Assembly: GCA_963971575.1 (NCBI GenBank)
Contig: OZ020619.1
Span: forward strand, 20,528,813-20,592,812
DNA length: 64,000 nt
Direction of reading: 5' to 3'
Source of the DNA: Liopterus haemorrhoidalis
Lineage: Eukaryota > Arthropoda > Insecta > Coleoptera > Dytiscidae
The first letter of the stretch is position 1. Each line of letters starts with the position of its first letter. The position numbers and the translations under genes are program-made. Below are positions 33,890-44,836 of the stretch, piece after piece. The notes below the pieces were generated by a model. It saw only the letters and a program-made list of their open reading frames with translations, did no database searches and was not told the origin of the DNA.

Positions 33890-34035
33890 GCAAACATTTT
33901 TATACGGGCCAGTACTGTTGAAGCACATACTCCCCGGCATTGAAAGTAATGGGCCAGTGCTGGCATTTCGCACTGGGCCAGTACCCTGTTGTTCCGGTGG
34001 CCGTTAACTGGGCCATCAATGGGCCATTGATGTAT
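33890..34035 (-). repeat. GGCCAGT-rich module, single copy
   Basis: Contains TATACGGGCCAGTACTG, CATTGAAAGTAATGGGCCAGTGCTGGCATTTCGCA and TGGGCCATTGATGTAT. The same phrases, in reverse orientation and partly amplified, make up 41845-42185. It looks like one end of a dispersed element, with its tandem-amplified relative 8 kb downstream. Confidence 0.6.
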
Positions 34036-34667
34036 CGTCTCTTCTTCACTCATACTTTTTACTTAAAACTAAACTTTTTTTGAATGTAATAATTTGAAAA
34101 GTCTGATTGTTCATAAAACGCCCTAACGGCGTGGCCTTGGAGGGTTAGCCATTACATGTTGAGACGTGTTGGTGGACAGTTGGTCAAGATGTGTATTTGA
34201 AAAGTTATTGTTTTGTGAGCGCATTATACAGTTTTTTATTGTGATTTGTGTGTGTTTTGTTAGATTTAAGGACGTAGTTTACACAAACTGTTTCATGTTA
34301 AATTGTTTAATTTTTAGTTTAGTTCAATCATAGTTTTTTTCATGTAATAAAATTTTCAGTTATTGATAAATCTGTTACAAGATTATAAATATGTCATTTA
34401 AAAAATATAATTTGTCATATTTCATTTTGAATAGTGACATCTTAAATATTTTGTAAATATAATACTAACCTAAAATAATACACAACTTAATCCAAAACTG
34501 TAAAGCTTTTTTTACAATATAACCAAGTTTCTAAAAGTCAGTAATACACTATAAAAATCACCAAAATAATCAGATCTAGTTTGTTCTTACAAAAGTGAAC
34601 AGCTTATAGCATTAATGCTTATAAAATTTGATTATTGAATTTATTTTAACAAGTATGATTTCTTTAG

Positions 34668-34800
34668 GTTGGCACTCTTCGAGTCAGGAGGAAAAGATGT
34701 GGTAGATAATACAAGACGAATATTGGCGAAAATTATTAGTCACCCCTTATCTTTAGGATGCAATTGGTTTGGCCGAAATGGCAGAAAACCATTTTCTTAA
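34668..34800 (+). pseudogene. DUF4806-like exon or fragment
   Basis: After a plausible acceptor (AAGTATGATTTCTTTAG) a 43-codon frame includes LFESGGKDVVDNTRRILAKI and CNWFGRNGRKPFS, ending at TAA (34798-34800). It resembles DUF4806, a domain of unknown function common in arthropod genomes and often in repeat-associated multi-copy genes: GG…RRIL and NW-G-G+K are its recognisable pattern. It is immediately followed by the 5' end of LINE C. Whether it is a terminal exon of a real gene or a captured fragment cannot be told. Confidence 0.5.
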
Positions 34801-34975
34801 AATTCTTCATTAAATTAATAAATTAAATAAACATTCATAGTGAGCATGCGCGCAAAACGATTACTCTCTTTAATTTAAAGAAAATTATAAATAAATCCCA
34901 AACAAATAAAAAGCAAGGTGTTATATTAATAATCAGTGAATTGTGGTGAAAAATTATAAATATAAACATAATACA

Positions 34976-35653
34976 ATGGTACTAACACAATCACAAAAAC
35001 AGGATGTTAAAACTGTAATAGGTGAAGTTTATAACGACGAGTGGTTCTCCAAATTAATGACAAAAATAACAAATGTCATCAGAGAAGAATTCAAAACCCG
35101 GTTAGATGAACAAGAAAAAGAAATAAATAATTTAAGGGAAGAACTCAATAAAGAAAATCAAAAAAATTCTATAAATGAACAAAAAATAGACAATTTGGAA
35201 CAATATGGCCGCCGTCGAAACTTGCGGATATTTGGTATCGAGGAGAAGAAAGGTGAAAATACAAAACAGATAGCATTAGACCTATTTAACCATAAACTAA
35301 ATATTAATATTTCACCCGAGATGATAGAGAGAAGTCACCGAATTGGAGCCCCAAAGCACAATAAAAAACGAGCTATTATTGTTAGGTTCCAATCCTATAA
35401 GAATAGACATCTAGTATTCCAAAATAAAAGAAGTCTAAAAAATACTAACATCTCTATAATGGAAGATCTCACTTCTCTTAGACAAGAATTGTACTGGGAA
35501 TCATGTAAAAAAATTGATACGAAGAAATTATGGACAAGGGATGGAAATATCTTCACATACATTAATAGTACAGTAGAATTAGCCAAAAAAGTTCGAAAAT
35601 TTAACAAAATTCGTTTCAGGATGCCATATGGAAAAATCGATGTAATTGGGTGA
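34976..35653 (+). CDS. LINE C ORF1: coiled-coil/RNA-binding protein
   Basis: 225 residues from ATG 34976 (MVLTQSQKQDVKTVI); a GTG at 34943 is in frame upstream but less likely. Residues about 35-75 form a Glu/Lys-rich coiled coil (EEFKTRLDEQEKEINNLREE). An L1-ORF1-like RNA-binding fold follows: YGRRRNLRIFGIEEKKGEN, RSHRIGAPKHNKKRAIIVRF and ISIMEDLTSLRQELYWE. The family binds LINE RNA as a trimeric chaperone in better-studied relatives. The last 28 codons lie inside a large inverted repeat that also occurs in reverse at 37565-38335, so the C terminus may be altered. Confidence 0.75.
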   Translation: MVLTQSQKQDVKTVIGEVYNDEWFSKLMTKITNVIREEFKTRLDEQEKEINNLREELNKENQKNSINEQKIDNLEQYGRRRNLRIFGIEEKKGENTKQIALDLFNHKLNINISPEMIERSHRIGAPKHNKKRAIIVRFQSYKNRHLVFQNKRSLKNTNISIMEDLTSLRQELYWESCKKIDTKKLWTRDGNIFTYINSTVELAKKVRKFNKIRFRMPYGKIDVIG

Positions 35654-36354
35654 GTAGCATGTACCATTGAAGTCGCCCCCATTTTTTCAACCTGGAACAT
35701 TGTTTAAACAATGAAAAACAGCAAAAAAAACGACAAATTTTTTTTTTTTTTTTTCTAACTCGGGAGCTGCTGCCACTGGGAATTTCAATTTTTTTTTACT
35801 ATTAAAGTACTCAAAAACAATTAATTTGATACCTGCTAAATTAAATTCGACCCATTATTTGTTTAAATAATTGAGAAAAACCGCGAAAATTTTTAAAATT
35901 TTCAAATATTTTTCATTTTGTCAAAAAAGCAGCTATTTGCTTGAAACTTACCATTTATTGGTCTCAACTTGCCATTTATTGGTCTCAACTTACAAAAAAA
36001 TTTTCATCAAAAAATATTAATTATTTAACGAATTATTGCATTTATTTATTAAAATGGACCTTAATGTAAAATGAAAAATGACGTTCTTCCCGTCGTCGTA
36101 CAGGGCCCATCAGGTGCTCATTTTCTTTGTTGAAACGTCAATTTTCAATATCCATTAAGGTAAAATCCAATTTTTAATTTTTTGACCTCCAAAATGGCGA
36201 TTGAAAAATTGTTGCTAATTTTGCAATGGTTTTTTGCGAATAACTTTGCGATCAACAAAGATACGGACATAGCATATCGATAATCTTGTAGCTGGTAAAA
36301 AAACAAAAATTTTGAAAAAAAAAAGTTTTTCTAGGACCAATAGGAGCCGAGATA
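35566..36354 (+). repeat. Left arm of a 0.8 kb inverted repeat
   Basis: Pairs with 37565-38335 with a few indels. The outer end (AGTACAGTAGAATTAG) is within LINE C ORF1 and the inner end is CCTATTGGTCC-complementary (ACCAATAGGAGCCGAGATA). It is mostly poly-A/T-rich non-coding sequence with phrases such as CGTCGTACAGGGCCCATCAGGTGCTCA. Confidence 0.85.
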
Positions 36355-36372
36355 ATTTTTTTTAATAATACA

Positions 36373-36759
36373 TTGAAAGGTACGAATTTTGGTTGGCAAA
36401 CAATTAATAATGATATCGAGCCACTCTATACACTTGTTCCACTGTACCCAGAGCATATTTTGCAAAAAATAACATGTTCTTGTAGAGGCAATTGCTTCGA
36501 TAATAAATGTGGATGCCGCAAGAAAGGTTTAAAATGCTCTAAACTTTGTTTTTGTGAAAACTGCGAAAATAGTAGCCAAAATTGTACGGTCGAGGATTTG
36601 AATGATGAGCGTGATAATGACGACGAAAATTTATGTTTTGATCTTAATGTTGAAATAGACTCGGAAATCGAAAATGAAACTTGTAATAACAACGACATAC
36701 AAGATACCTGTAATAGCGTCGCGAGTATTTCAGAGGAACCTTGTCATAAAAAAAAATAA
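36373..36759 (+). CDS. Tesmin/TSO1-like CXC cysteine-rich protein fragment
   Basis: A 128-codon frame in the loop of the inverted repeat. Its start is uncertain: there is no ATG before the domain, only TTG at 36373. CSCRGNCFDNKCGCRKKGLK and then CSKLCFCENCENSSQNC form a CXC-type zinc/DNA-binding module. The phrase PLYPEHILQKITCSC upstream matches the layout of CXC tails in uncharacterised, transposon-associated arthropod proteins. An acidic Asp/Glu/Asn-rich tail ends EEPCHKKK. It could be the C terminus of a transposase-linked or captured host protein; no catalytic domain is present. Confidence 0.55.
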   Translation: MKGTNFGWQTINNDIEPLYTLVPLYPEHILQKITCSCRGNCFDNKCGCRKKGLKCSKLCFCENCENSSQNCTVEDLNDERDNDDENLCFDLNVEIDSEIENETCNNNDIQDTCNSVASISEEPCHKKK

Positions 36760-37564
36760 TAATGTAAGATATTTAATAATTATATTGTAATGTGCTTTTG
36801 TAATTGGTTATAATTTAAATTATATGAATAAAACAATTATTGAGATAAAGAGCAACATTTAAAAAAAAAAAATTATCAGCCGCCATCTTCATTATTCAAA
36901 TAAATTGTAAGTATATTATATTTCATTGTTAATAAAAATATTGTTGATAAATAATTATGGATAAAAATATAATATTAAACCGTAATTATTTTTCAGTAAA
37001 ATATCAAAAAATGAAAACGTATCATGGTTATACTTATTTTATCTCAGAATGTTATACTACAATATTTTTACATGTTCCAAAATAAAACCCAATATCTTAT
37101 ACAACCTTTTCAGATCAAGATACTTCCTAAAATGAATATTTTTTGTAAAACCACGATTTTTTATTTTTTTATTTTTTTTTTATTAAAGTGATTGTTTATA
37201 ACAAATTAATTTGTTATTATTTTTCGAAACGAACATCTCGTTTCTTCATATTTTATCGCGCTACCACAGATTAAAAAAAAAACGTCGAAATCGGTTAAGA
37301 ATCAAGAGAGATAACGCAAATTTTTTCTTGCCATTTGAATTTGAAGAAGGCAAGATCGATTTTTTCAGCGCGCACCAGTGATGACTCATCCTTCTCTCTC
37401 AGCGTAACAGGTACTTTAAAAATCATAATTAGGACGTACAATTGCATTTTTCTATCCGACTCAATTGCATTTCAAAGTTCAAGTATTGAACTAGTTTTTG
37501 TGAAATTTTCGACCCTTAATGTTAATAAATAAACAATTTACGAATTAAAAAAAATATATATATA
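36760..37564. other. Loop region of the inverted repeat, no further gene
   Basis: AT-rich sequence with poly-T tracts at 37170-37190 and a frame at 37335-37532 with no recognisable features. It ends in a short AT run at 37550-37564. Confidence 0.4.
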
Positions 37565-38335
37565 TATCTCGGCTCCTATTGGTCCTAGAAAAACTTTTTT
37601 TTTTCAAAATTTTTGTTTTTTTACCAGCGACAAGATTATCGATATGCCATGTCCGTATCTTTGTTTATCGCAAAGTTATTCGCAAAAAACCATTGTAAAA
37701 TTAGCAACAATTTTTCAATCGCTATTTTGGAGGTCAAAAAATTAAAAATTGGATTTTACCTTAATGGATATTGAAAATTGACATTTCAAAAAAGACAATG
37801 AGCACCTGATGGGCCCTGTACGACGACGGGAAGAACGTCATTTTTCATTTTACATTAAGGTCCATTTTAATAAATAAATGCAATAATTCGTTAAATAATT
37901 AATATTTTTTGATGAAATTTTTTTTGTAAGTTGAGACCAATAAATGGCACAATTTCTGTAAGTTTCAAGCAAATAGCTGCTTTTTTGACAAAATGAAAAA
38001 TATTTGAAAATTTTAAAAATTTTCGCGGTTTTTCTCAATTATTTAAACAAATAATGGGTCGAATTTAATTTAGCAGGTCTCAAATTAATTGTTTTTGAGT
38101 ACTTTAATAGTAAAAAATAATTGAAATTCCCAGTGGCAGTAGCTCCCGAGTTAGAAAAAAAAACAAACAATTTTTGTCGTTTTTTTTGCTGTTTTTCATT
38201 GTTTAAACAATGTTCCAGGTTGAAAAAATGGGGGCGACTTCAATGGTACATGCTACTCACCCAATTACATCGATTTTTCCATATGGCATCCTGAAACGAA
38301 TTTTGTTATGCAATTTTCCTAATTCTACTGTACTA
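37565..38335 (-). repeat. Right arm of the 0.8 kb inverted repeat
   Basis: Reverse complement of 35566-36354 with small indels. It includes the complement of the last LINE C ORF1 codons (TCGATTTTTCCATATGGCAT), and within these it lacks about 9 bases present in the left arm. Confidence 0.85.
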
Positions 38336-38694
38336 AATATTAAAGAGAGGTAATGATATATTTTAGAGTAAATTTGGTACTTACATTTAGTTGACATTTG
38401 CGAATTTACTTCAATTATTATTCACTATACACTTTTCTGATTATATTCACTTTTCGTTGTAAATTTAAATTATTCTAATTAAAATTAAGGTTAAATTCAC
38501 AATAGGTTAAAACTCAGTAGATTTACTAATTATAAGTTAGAAATATGAACACATTTAATATATTAAAAGAATCGGATGAGGTGACACACTACACTGGACA
38601 GTCGACACAAACATTCAACACGCACACATACTTACATAAAATACACCAGATAAAACACGACCATTTTAACATATTTACAAATTTACCCTCGCCA
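38336..38694. other. AT-rich stretch between the inverted repeat and LINE C ORF2
   Basis: Mostly non-coding and contains no recognisable gene. The N-terminal part of the LINE C endonuclease, expected just upstream of 38695, is not visible here, so that part has been lost or replaced. Confidence 0.4.
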
Positions 38695-41197
38695 TTAATA
38701 AAATAAAATTTGAAATCAATGCTATCTACAAATCGCCTTCTGCGAATAATGATCTATTTTTAAAAGAACTTGAAAATTACCTGCAGTCTCTTGACCGTAA
38801 CACCATAGAAATTATTATAGGAGACATAAATATTAATTTAATAAATACTACTGATAATATAAGTGAAAATTATAGGGATATACTAGCTCAATATAAATTT
38901 AATACAAGTATTTCAGATCCTACCCGGGTAACTGAAACATCCGAAAGTTGCATAGATCATATAAATATTAGAATGCCAAACTTTCAAACAAATTATACAT
39001 ACTTATCATCTGTATTGCAATCCACAATTACAGATCATTATGCGGTGACAGTCAATTTCCAATACAATGTACATAATAAAAATAAAATACCTACAACACC
39101 AATTAAACGCACAATAATAAATTACGAAAAATTATACAACAAGTTACAAAATGAAACCTGGGACACTGTCTGTAATCACGAAAATCCTATAGTTGCCACA
39201 AATAATTTTATAAAACTTTATAAAAATTATATCAATGAATGTACTCTTATAAAAAATATTCCAAAAAAATTATGCAGACTGAATCCGTGGATTACACAGG
39301 GAATAATCATATCAATTAGACAAAGAGATGCACTAAAATTAAAAGTAGTAAAACAAAAAGGCAATGACATTTTAAAGAAAAATTACAAAATTTATAGAAA
39401 TAAGCTAAATAAAACCATAAAAATTGCAAAAAACAATTATTACAAAAATAAATTACTAAATCTGACGGATCAAAAACAGATGTATAAAATTATATCCGAA
39501 GCCGCAAATGAAAGCAATAAAAAGGTATCAGTCATATCAAAAATAATTCACTAAATAACACTAAATAATCATTTCACGAATGTAGGAGAAAAATTAGCTA
39601 GTAAAATTCATAGTAGAAAAATGGTTCAATTAAAACCATCCAATAAAAAATCCATCTTTTTCTACCCCACCACTAATAATGAGATAATTAATCACATCAG
39701 TTCATTAAAAGTAAGCAGTGCACCGGGTCCTGATAATATAAATGTCATAACTATAAAAAATACACACTCATTTTTATTAAAACCTATAGTCCATATAATA
39801 AATTTAATATTTAAAACAGGTTATATACCGAAATATTTCAAAAAATCAGTCACTACATCCGTACACAAATCGGGTTGTAAAACAGATGTTTCGAACTATC
39901 GTCCAATTAGTCAAATAAATATTTTTGCAAAAATCTTAGAGAAGGCAATAAAGTCACGTCTAATAAATTTCATCAACCAAAATAATATCATATCCAAACA
40001 ACAGTATGGTTTCCTCGAGGGCTCAAACGCTGAGAAGGCCATTTCAAGTTTCACTGAACTCATATACAAGAACATGAACGACAATAAAAATGCCTTGCTA
40101 TCTTCTTAGATCTAGCAAAGGCATTTGATACAGTGCCACATAATATACTATTAGACAAACTTCAAAATATCGGAATACGCGGCGTAGCTCTAGGTATCTT
40201 TAAAAGTTATCTATCTGAAAGATACCAGGCAGTCAAATTAAATAAAGAATTAAGCAATTATAGACTCACTAAAACCGGCTTACCACAAGGAACAATAATC
40301 TCTCCAATACTATTTCTTATATACGTCAATGACCAATACAATCTAGACATTAGTGGAACGATTATTTCTTACGCAGATGATACTATCATATTTTCAGGTG
40401 AAAACTGGTCAAATGTATATGAAAAGGCAACAGAAGGCTTAAATAAGACAAAACAATGGTTAGATTCAAATTTACTATCACTAAATATAGACAAAACTAA
40501 ATACATAACATTTTCCTCCAAAATAGCGGGACAACCGACAATTGCAACAATAAATATTGCAAACACAAACAAATATATAATAAAAACAGAGTCAATAAAA
40601 TACCTTGGACTGAAAATCGATCAACACCTTAAATGGAATATTCATCTTGAATATTTGAGGAAAAAGATCTGTATGCTTTTCCACAAATTTTATATTATTC
40701 GTGATATCTTATCATTAAAACTGCTTAAACAAATATACGAATCACTAGCGGAATCGGTAATAAAGTACGGTATCATCTCATGGGGTAGCCTTTACACCAA
40801 TCACTTATCAGCTTTCCAAACTACTCAAAATAGGATTTTAAAAATAATCTATAAAAAGGGCAATCTATTTCCTACCGATAGATTATACAGAGACTTAAAA
40901 CTGCCCTGTGCAAGAATACTATATATTGTGACAGTACTCACCACAATATATAAAGAGCATAGAAACATGGACTATATCGATCATGAGTACCAAACTCGAC
41001 TGAAATGTAACAAACAATTAAAAATACCTAAATTAAATAGCAAGGCAGGCCAAAAAAGTTTAAATTATATTGGTCCCAGGTTATATAACTCTCTACCTAT
41101 CAGTATTCGCGAAACTAAAAATATGAAAACTTTTAACAAAGAAATGAAAAAATTTGTTTTTGGTAACCAAAAAATGTTAAAAGACTTGATTCTGTAA
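38695..41197 (+). pseudogene. LINE C ORF2: CR1-group endonuclease-RT, 5' incomplete, one stop and one frameshift
   Basis: The open frame from about 38695 carries the second half of an APE-type endonuclease: FEINAIYKSPSANN, IIIGDININL, SDPTRVTETSESCIDHI and ITDHYAVTV. A TAA at 39552 is the only stop before the RT: SSAPGPDNINVITI, SNYRPISQIN, QQYGFLEGSNAEKA. A frameshift near 40088 leads to FLDLAKAFDTVPHNILLDKL, KTGLPQGTIISPILF and SYADDTIIF near 40370. The C terminus lacks RNase H, which with the motif style fits the CR1/L2 group. The 3' tail has ATGAAAT repeats near 41547-41570, typical of microsatellite-ended CR1-type elements. Confidence 0.8.
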
Positions 41198-41629
41198 CAG
41201 TGCCAAATGTTCATGAACGCAAACGTAGCGATGTTAGTACCGATAATATTTGGATGGACCACACACTTACATACATACCCACTCATACACCTCACTTATA
41301 CATTACACACACATACACACACACACCCTGTCACCTCTGAAAAATTCCATGTAAATCATGTTCTATGTATTTATATATTAAGATTGAAAATTAATTTTAA
41401 CAGAAAATATCTAAATTAGTATTGCGTAACATTTACTACAATTATAAAACAAATGCATACTAATATGATACAAGCTTTTCTGGTAGATAAGTTTAGTTTA
41501 TTAGTTTTCTGTAAATAATAAAATGTAATATTAATAATGGGAAATAAAATATGAAATATGAAATATGAAAAAAAATAAATTCCTGTTATTCCTGAAATTA
41601 TATTTATTTAATATTTATAAATTAATCAT

Positions 41630-41695
41630 CGATGCGATATTGTCAACTTTATTTGTTAAATAAATTTATTCAACGATGGGGAAAATGGCCAAATG
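41630..41695. mobile_element. Partial copy of the 33085-33258 MITE
   Basis: GATGCGATATTGTCAACTTTATTTG through ATAAATTTATTCAACGATGGGGAAAATGGCC corresponds to one terminal arm of the MITE; the other arm is not present. Confidence 0.55.
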
Positions 41696-41844
41696 AGTAT
41701 TTATTTTGCACCTAACCATTAATTTATTTTAATACTGGGTAAGTACACATATGTTACATTTGAAACACTAGAGAGTGGGTATAATATAAGCACTGGTTCG
41801 GCAGAAATAAATCTTGCAACTAATGCGATTATTTTGCACTTTAC

Positions 41845-42190
41845 TGTTGCTGGGCCAGCAACTGATACATCAATGGGCCAGATAACGGCCACGGGGACAC
41901 CGGGGTACTGGCCCAGTGCAAAATGCCAGCACTGGCCCAGTGCGAAATGCCAGCACTAGCCCAGTGCGAAATGCCAGCACTGGCCCAGTGCGAAATGCCA
42001 GCACTGGCCCATTACTTTCAATGCACTTTTCCGTTGCTGGGCCGGCAACTGATACATCAATGGGCCAGCAACGGCCCCGGGGACACCGGGGTACTGGCCC
42101 AGTACGAAATGCCAGCACTGGCCCATTACTTTCAATGCCGGGGAGTATGTGCTTTACCAGTACTGGCCCGTATAAAAATGTTTGCTGGGA
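41845..42190 (+). repeat. Tandem GGCCCAGTGCGAAATGCCAG repeat
   Basis: The unit CTGGCCCAGTGCGAAATGCCAGCA (about 24 bp) is repeated at 41928-42005. A larger block containing GATACATCAATGGGCCAG and CGGGGACACCGGGGTACTGG is present twice (41860 and 42050). Frames of 112-150 codons over it (AFRTGPV or MPALAQCE repeats) are repeat artefacts. The block is in inverted orientation relative to the single module at 33890-34035. Confidence 0.8.
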
Positions 42191-42862
42191 AACTAGTTTT
42201 GCTGGCACTATTTTACAAAATGTTATTGTTACGTTTACTCCCTTTTTTGCTATTCCAACATAAACTTTCTCTCCGTGTGTACATCTTTAAATTCAATTTT
42301 GTATTTAAAATGTACGAGATTGATTTAGAAATAAAAATTTATAATTTTGATTTAAATAAAAATAGAAAAACTTAATAAAAACTTAGAATATGTATATTTA
42401 AGCGTTTGTTTTGGGGCCCCTAAGAGCTGGCGCCCTGGGCCTGTGCCCCTGTTGTCCCTGCCTTTTGCCGCCTTATTCACTCTTAGTAGGTGTTTACGTT
42501 TAGTCAGTCAGATTAATCCGAGCGATCCGAGTGCTCCCGATCCGTTCGTAAAGTCAGTCGGAGCGTACACATTAGCATATTTTTAGTCAATCGAATTAAT
42601 CCGCATAGCAATCCGAGCATTTCAAAACAATTTGATGATCTAGCCAGATTTTTAGGATTAATTGGTGGTGGGGGTTACCGCGGGTAAGTTGAATCTTGCA
42701 GTCAGATGGAAAGTGATGTAAACATATGTGATGTGTCGAAATTAGAGGGTTTAAAAACGAAAAATTTCCCGAAAAATTTTTAAAACAAAAACAACACTCA
42801 TACCCTGCTATACGGCCACTCGTTACGAAATCCGAAGTCGAAATTACCTAAATATTTATACA
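42191..42862. other. Gene-free stretch with a G+C-rich terminus
   Basis: GGGGCCCCTAAGAGCTGGCGCCCTGGGCC at 42411-42442 resembles the end of a DNA transposon. GATCCGAG-type phrases repeat at 42510-42610. No coding frame. Confidence 0.35.
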
Positions 42863-43983
42863 CTAGCAGACCCCGTTGCCAACAACGTTGGCAAACTGAT
42901 ATCGAATAAAAATCAATATAAGCAGGAATTAATTGTTAAAATTTGCATGATTCTGCATATATTAACAAAACAAAAACGTTTCTTGATTATACCTAGGAAA
43001 TCCTAAAAACCGCTTAATGCGTGTCGTTTAAAAATTCGTATCGGGCTTGATACGGCCCGCTGCCCATATGCTGGATATCAATGTTATAGCTGTTTCTGAT
43101 TATACCTAGGAAATCCTAAAAACCGCTTAATGCGTGTCGTTTAAAAATTAGTATCGGGCTGGATACGGCCCGCGGCCCATATACTGGACATCAATGATAT
43201 ATCTGTTTCTGATTATACCTAGGAAATCCTAAAAAGCCGCTCAATGCATGTTGTTTAAAGTTTAAAAATTAGTATCGGGCTGGATACGGCCCGCGGGCCA
43301 TATGCTGGATATCAATGTTATAGCTGTTTCTGATTATACCTAGGAAATCCTAAAAACCGCTTAATGCGTGTCGTTTAAAAATTAGTATCGGGCTGGATAC
43401 GGCCCGCGGCCCATATACTGGACATCAATGGTATATCTGTTTCTGATTATACCTAGGAAATCCTAAAAAACGCTCAATGCATGTCGTTTAAAGTTTAAAA
43501 ATTAGTATCGGGCTAGATACGGCCCGCGGGCCATATGCTGGATATCAATGGTATAGCTGTTTCTGATTATACCTAGGAAATCCAAAAAAGCCGCTCAATG
43601 CATGTCGTTTAAATTTTAAAAATTAGTATCGAGCTGGATACGGCCCGCGGGCCATATGCTGGACATCAATGGTATAGCTGTTTCTGATTATACTTAGGAC
43701 ATCCTAAAAAGCCGCTCAATGCATGTCGTTTAAAGTTTAAAAATTAGTATCGGGCTGGATACGGCCCGCGGGCCATATGCTGGACATCAATGGTATAGCT
43801 GTTTCGGATTATACCTAGGAAATCCAAAAAAGCCGCTCAATGCATGTCGTTTAAAGTTTAAAAATTAGTATCGGGCTGGATACGGCCCGCGGGCTTATGC
43901 TGGACATCAATGGTATAGCCATTCATACCCCGCAACTTAGCGTTACGGAACACACAGAAATTAGGGCTTTTATATATATAATA
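42863..43983 (-). mobile_element. Non-autonomous Helitron with an eight-unit minisatellite
   Basis: On the minus strand it ends with a perfect hairpin (TTGCCAAC GTT GTTGGCAA), CGGGGTCTG and CTAG followed by T, the canonical Helitron 3' end. The opposite end is TATATATATAAAAGCCCTAATTTCTGTGTG. Eight tandem units fill most of the element (42984-43925). There is no coding frame. Confidence 0.75.
42984..43925. repeat. Minisatellite of 113-121 bp units inside a Helitron
   Basis: Units begin GATTATACCTAGGAAATCC at 42984, 43098, 43211, 43332, 43445, 43565, 43686 and 43807. The period is mostly either 113-114 or 120-121, depending on an AAAGTTT insertion after GTCGTTT. Only two units occur in the copy at 18273-18782, so the array expanded in this copy. 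Confidence 0.9.
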
Positions 43984-44012
43984 CTACGTATAAAATTTGG
44001 ATACTCCTTATA

Positions 44013-44522
44013 CTACGTATAAGGTTGTCCGGTTATATCTATAGGTTTTGGCAGTTTTACTTTCCCTTTATGGCAGCAACTATTGAACATTCCATCTGCT
44101 GGACGTTCATTAAAAAAGTTAATTGAACCACAGAATTGACATTTACAATCCATCAATCCGCAGTCATGGCGCGCAATTTGGTTTTCGTTAAATATTGCTT
44201 CATTTCGTGAAGCATACATTTCTTGTGTTTCACGTCGGTTAGTATTATGACGCGCTGCTGTCTCCTCAGGTGTTTCAAGCGCTCGCCTACGTGCATGCGA
44301 AAACGTATCAGCAGCACGGCGTGCTGCTGTCTCTTCAGGTGTTTCAAGTTCTCGCCTGCGTGCCTGCACAAGCGCGTTAGAATCACGACGTGCTTCCGTC
44401 TCTTCAGGAGTCAAATAAATCTTGCGACTTATTACTTCATTATTTTCTTTCTTCTGACGATTTCTCCATCTCTGTTTGCTCTCCTTATTTAATCGCCTCT
44501 TTTTCGCTATAGGATCTTCCAT
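44013..44522 (-). pseudogene. Helitron Rep/helicase N-terminal zinc-finger fragment
   Basis: 169 residues from ATG 44522 (MEDPIAKKRRLNKESKQ). Residues about 40-105 carry imperfect repeats of an Arg/Ala/Glu-rich unit (LETPEETAARR), as in many Helitron proteins. The recognisable part is CGLMDCKCQFCGSINFFNE followed by FNSCCHKGKVKLP, the N-terminal zinc-finger-like motif preceding the Rep domain. Rep (HUH) and helicase domains are absent because the copy is truncated right after this motif. In a full element the protein nicks and unwinds DNA for rolling-circle transposition; this fragment cannot. Confidence 0.75.
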
Positions 44523-44719
44523 TTTGCTCAATTTATGTTAGCTAAATATTTTTATAAATTAAAAAAAAAGTAAGTGTGTACTTTGAACCACACGTAATAA
44601 AAACAGTAAAGAAAAATTATTATATGTAACATCAATTGCCACGACAATCTTTAAGTAAGCCAAGATACTGACTGCTCTGGTCTTGGTAACAGAGCTGCTG
44701 TCTGCTGTCGGGCAACGTC

Positions 44720-44740
44720 GCTCCCCCCCCCCCCCCCCCG
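44720..44740. repeat. Poly-C tract
   Basis: About 18 consecutive C within the leader of the Helitron copy; a likely sequencing and assembly weak point. Confidence 0.9.
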
Positions 44741-44836
44741 TTAGTTCGTGACCGACCACACACTTCAAGCCCCGCTAGCACCCAGGAACTTAGCCTTACG
44801 TGGAACACACAGAAATTAGGGCTTTTATATATATAA

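Larger units (their letters stand above)
43984..44836 (-). mobile_element. 5' part of a second, coding Helitron copy
   Basis: On the minus strand it starts with the same TATATATATAAAAGCCCTAATTTCTGTGTG end (44836 downward) and the shared CTAAGTTCCTGGGTGCTAGCGGG leader. The N-terminal protein frame (44522-44013) follows. It then breaks off at 43984, where the next copy's 5' end begins. The two copies are thus tandem, same orientation, with the upstream one 3'-truncated. Confidence 0.65.

Noticed and set aside
41870..42375. Repetitive frames of 112-150 codons (AFRTGPV and MPALAQCE repeats)
   Set aside because: Three overlapping frames on both strands arise from a 24 bp tandem repeat whose length is divisible by three; no start or expression signal supports a protein.
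42984..43925. Regular repeats considered as a CRISPR array
   Set aside because: Units are contiguous 113-121 bp tandem copies without unique spacers, inside Helitron ends, in a eukaryotic genome.
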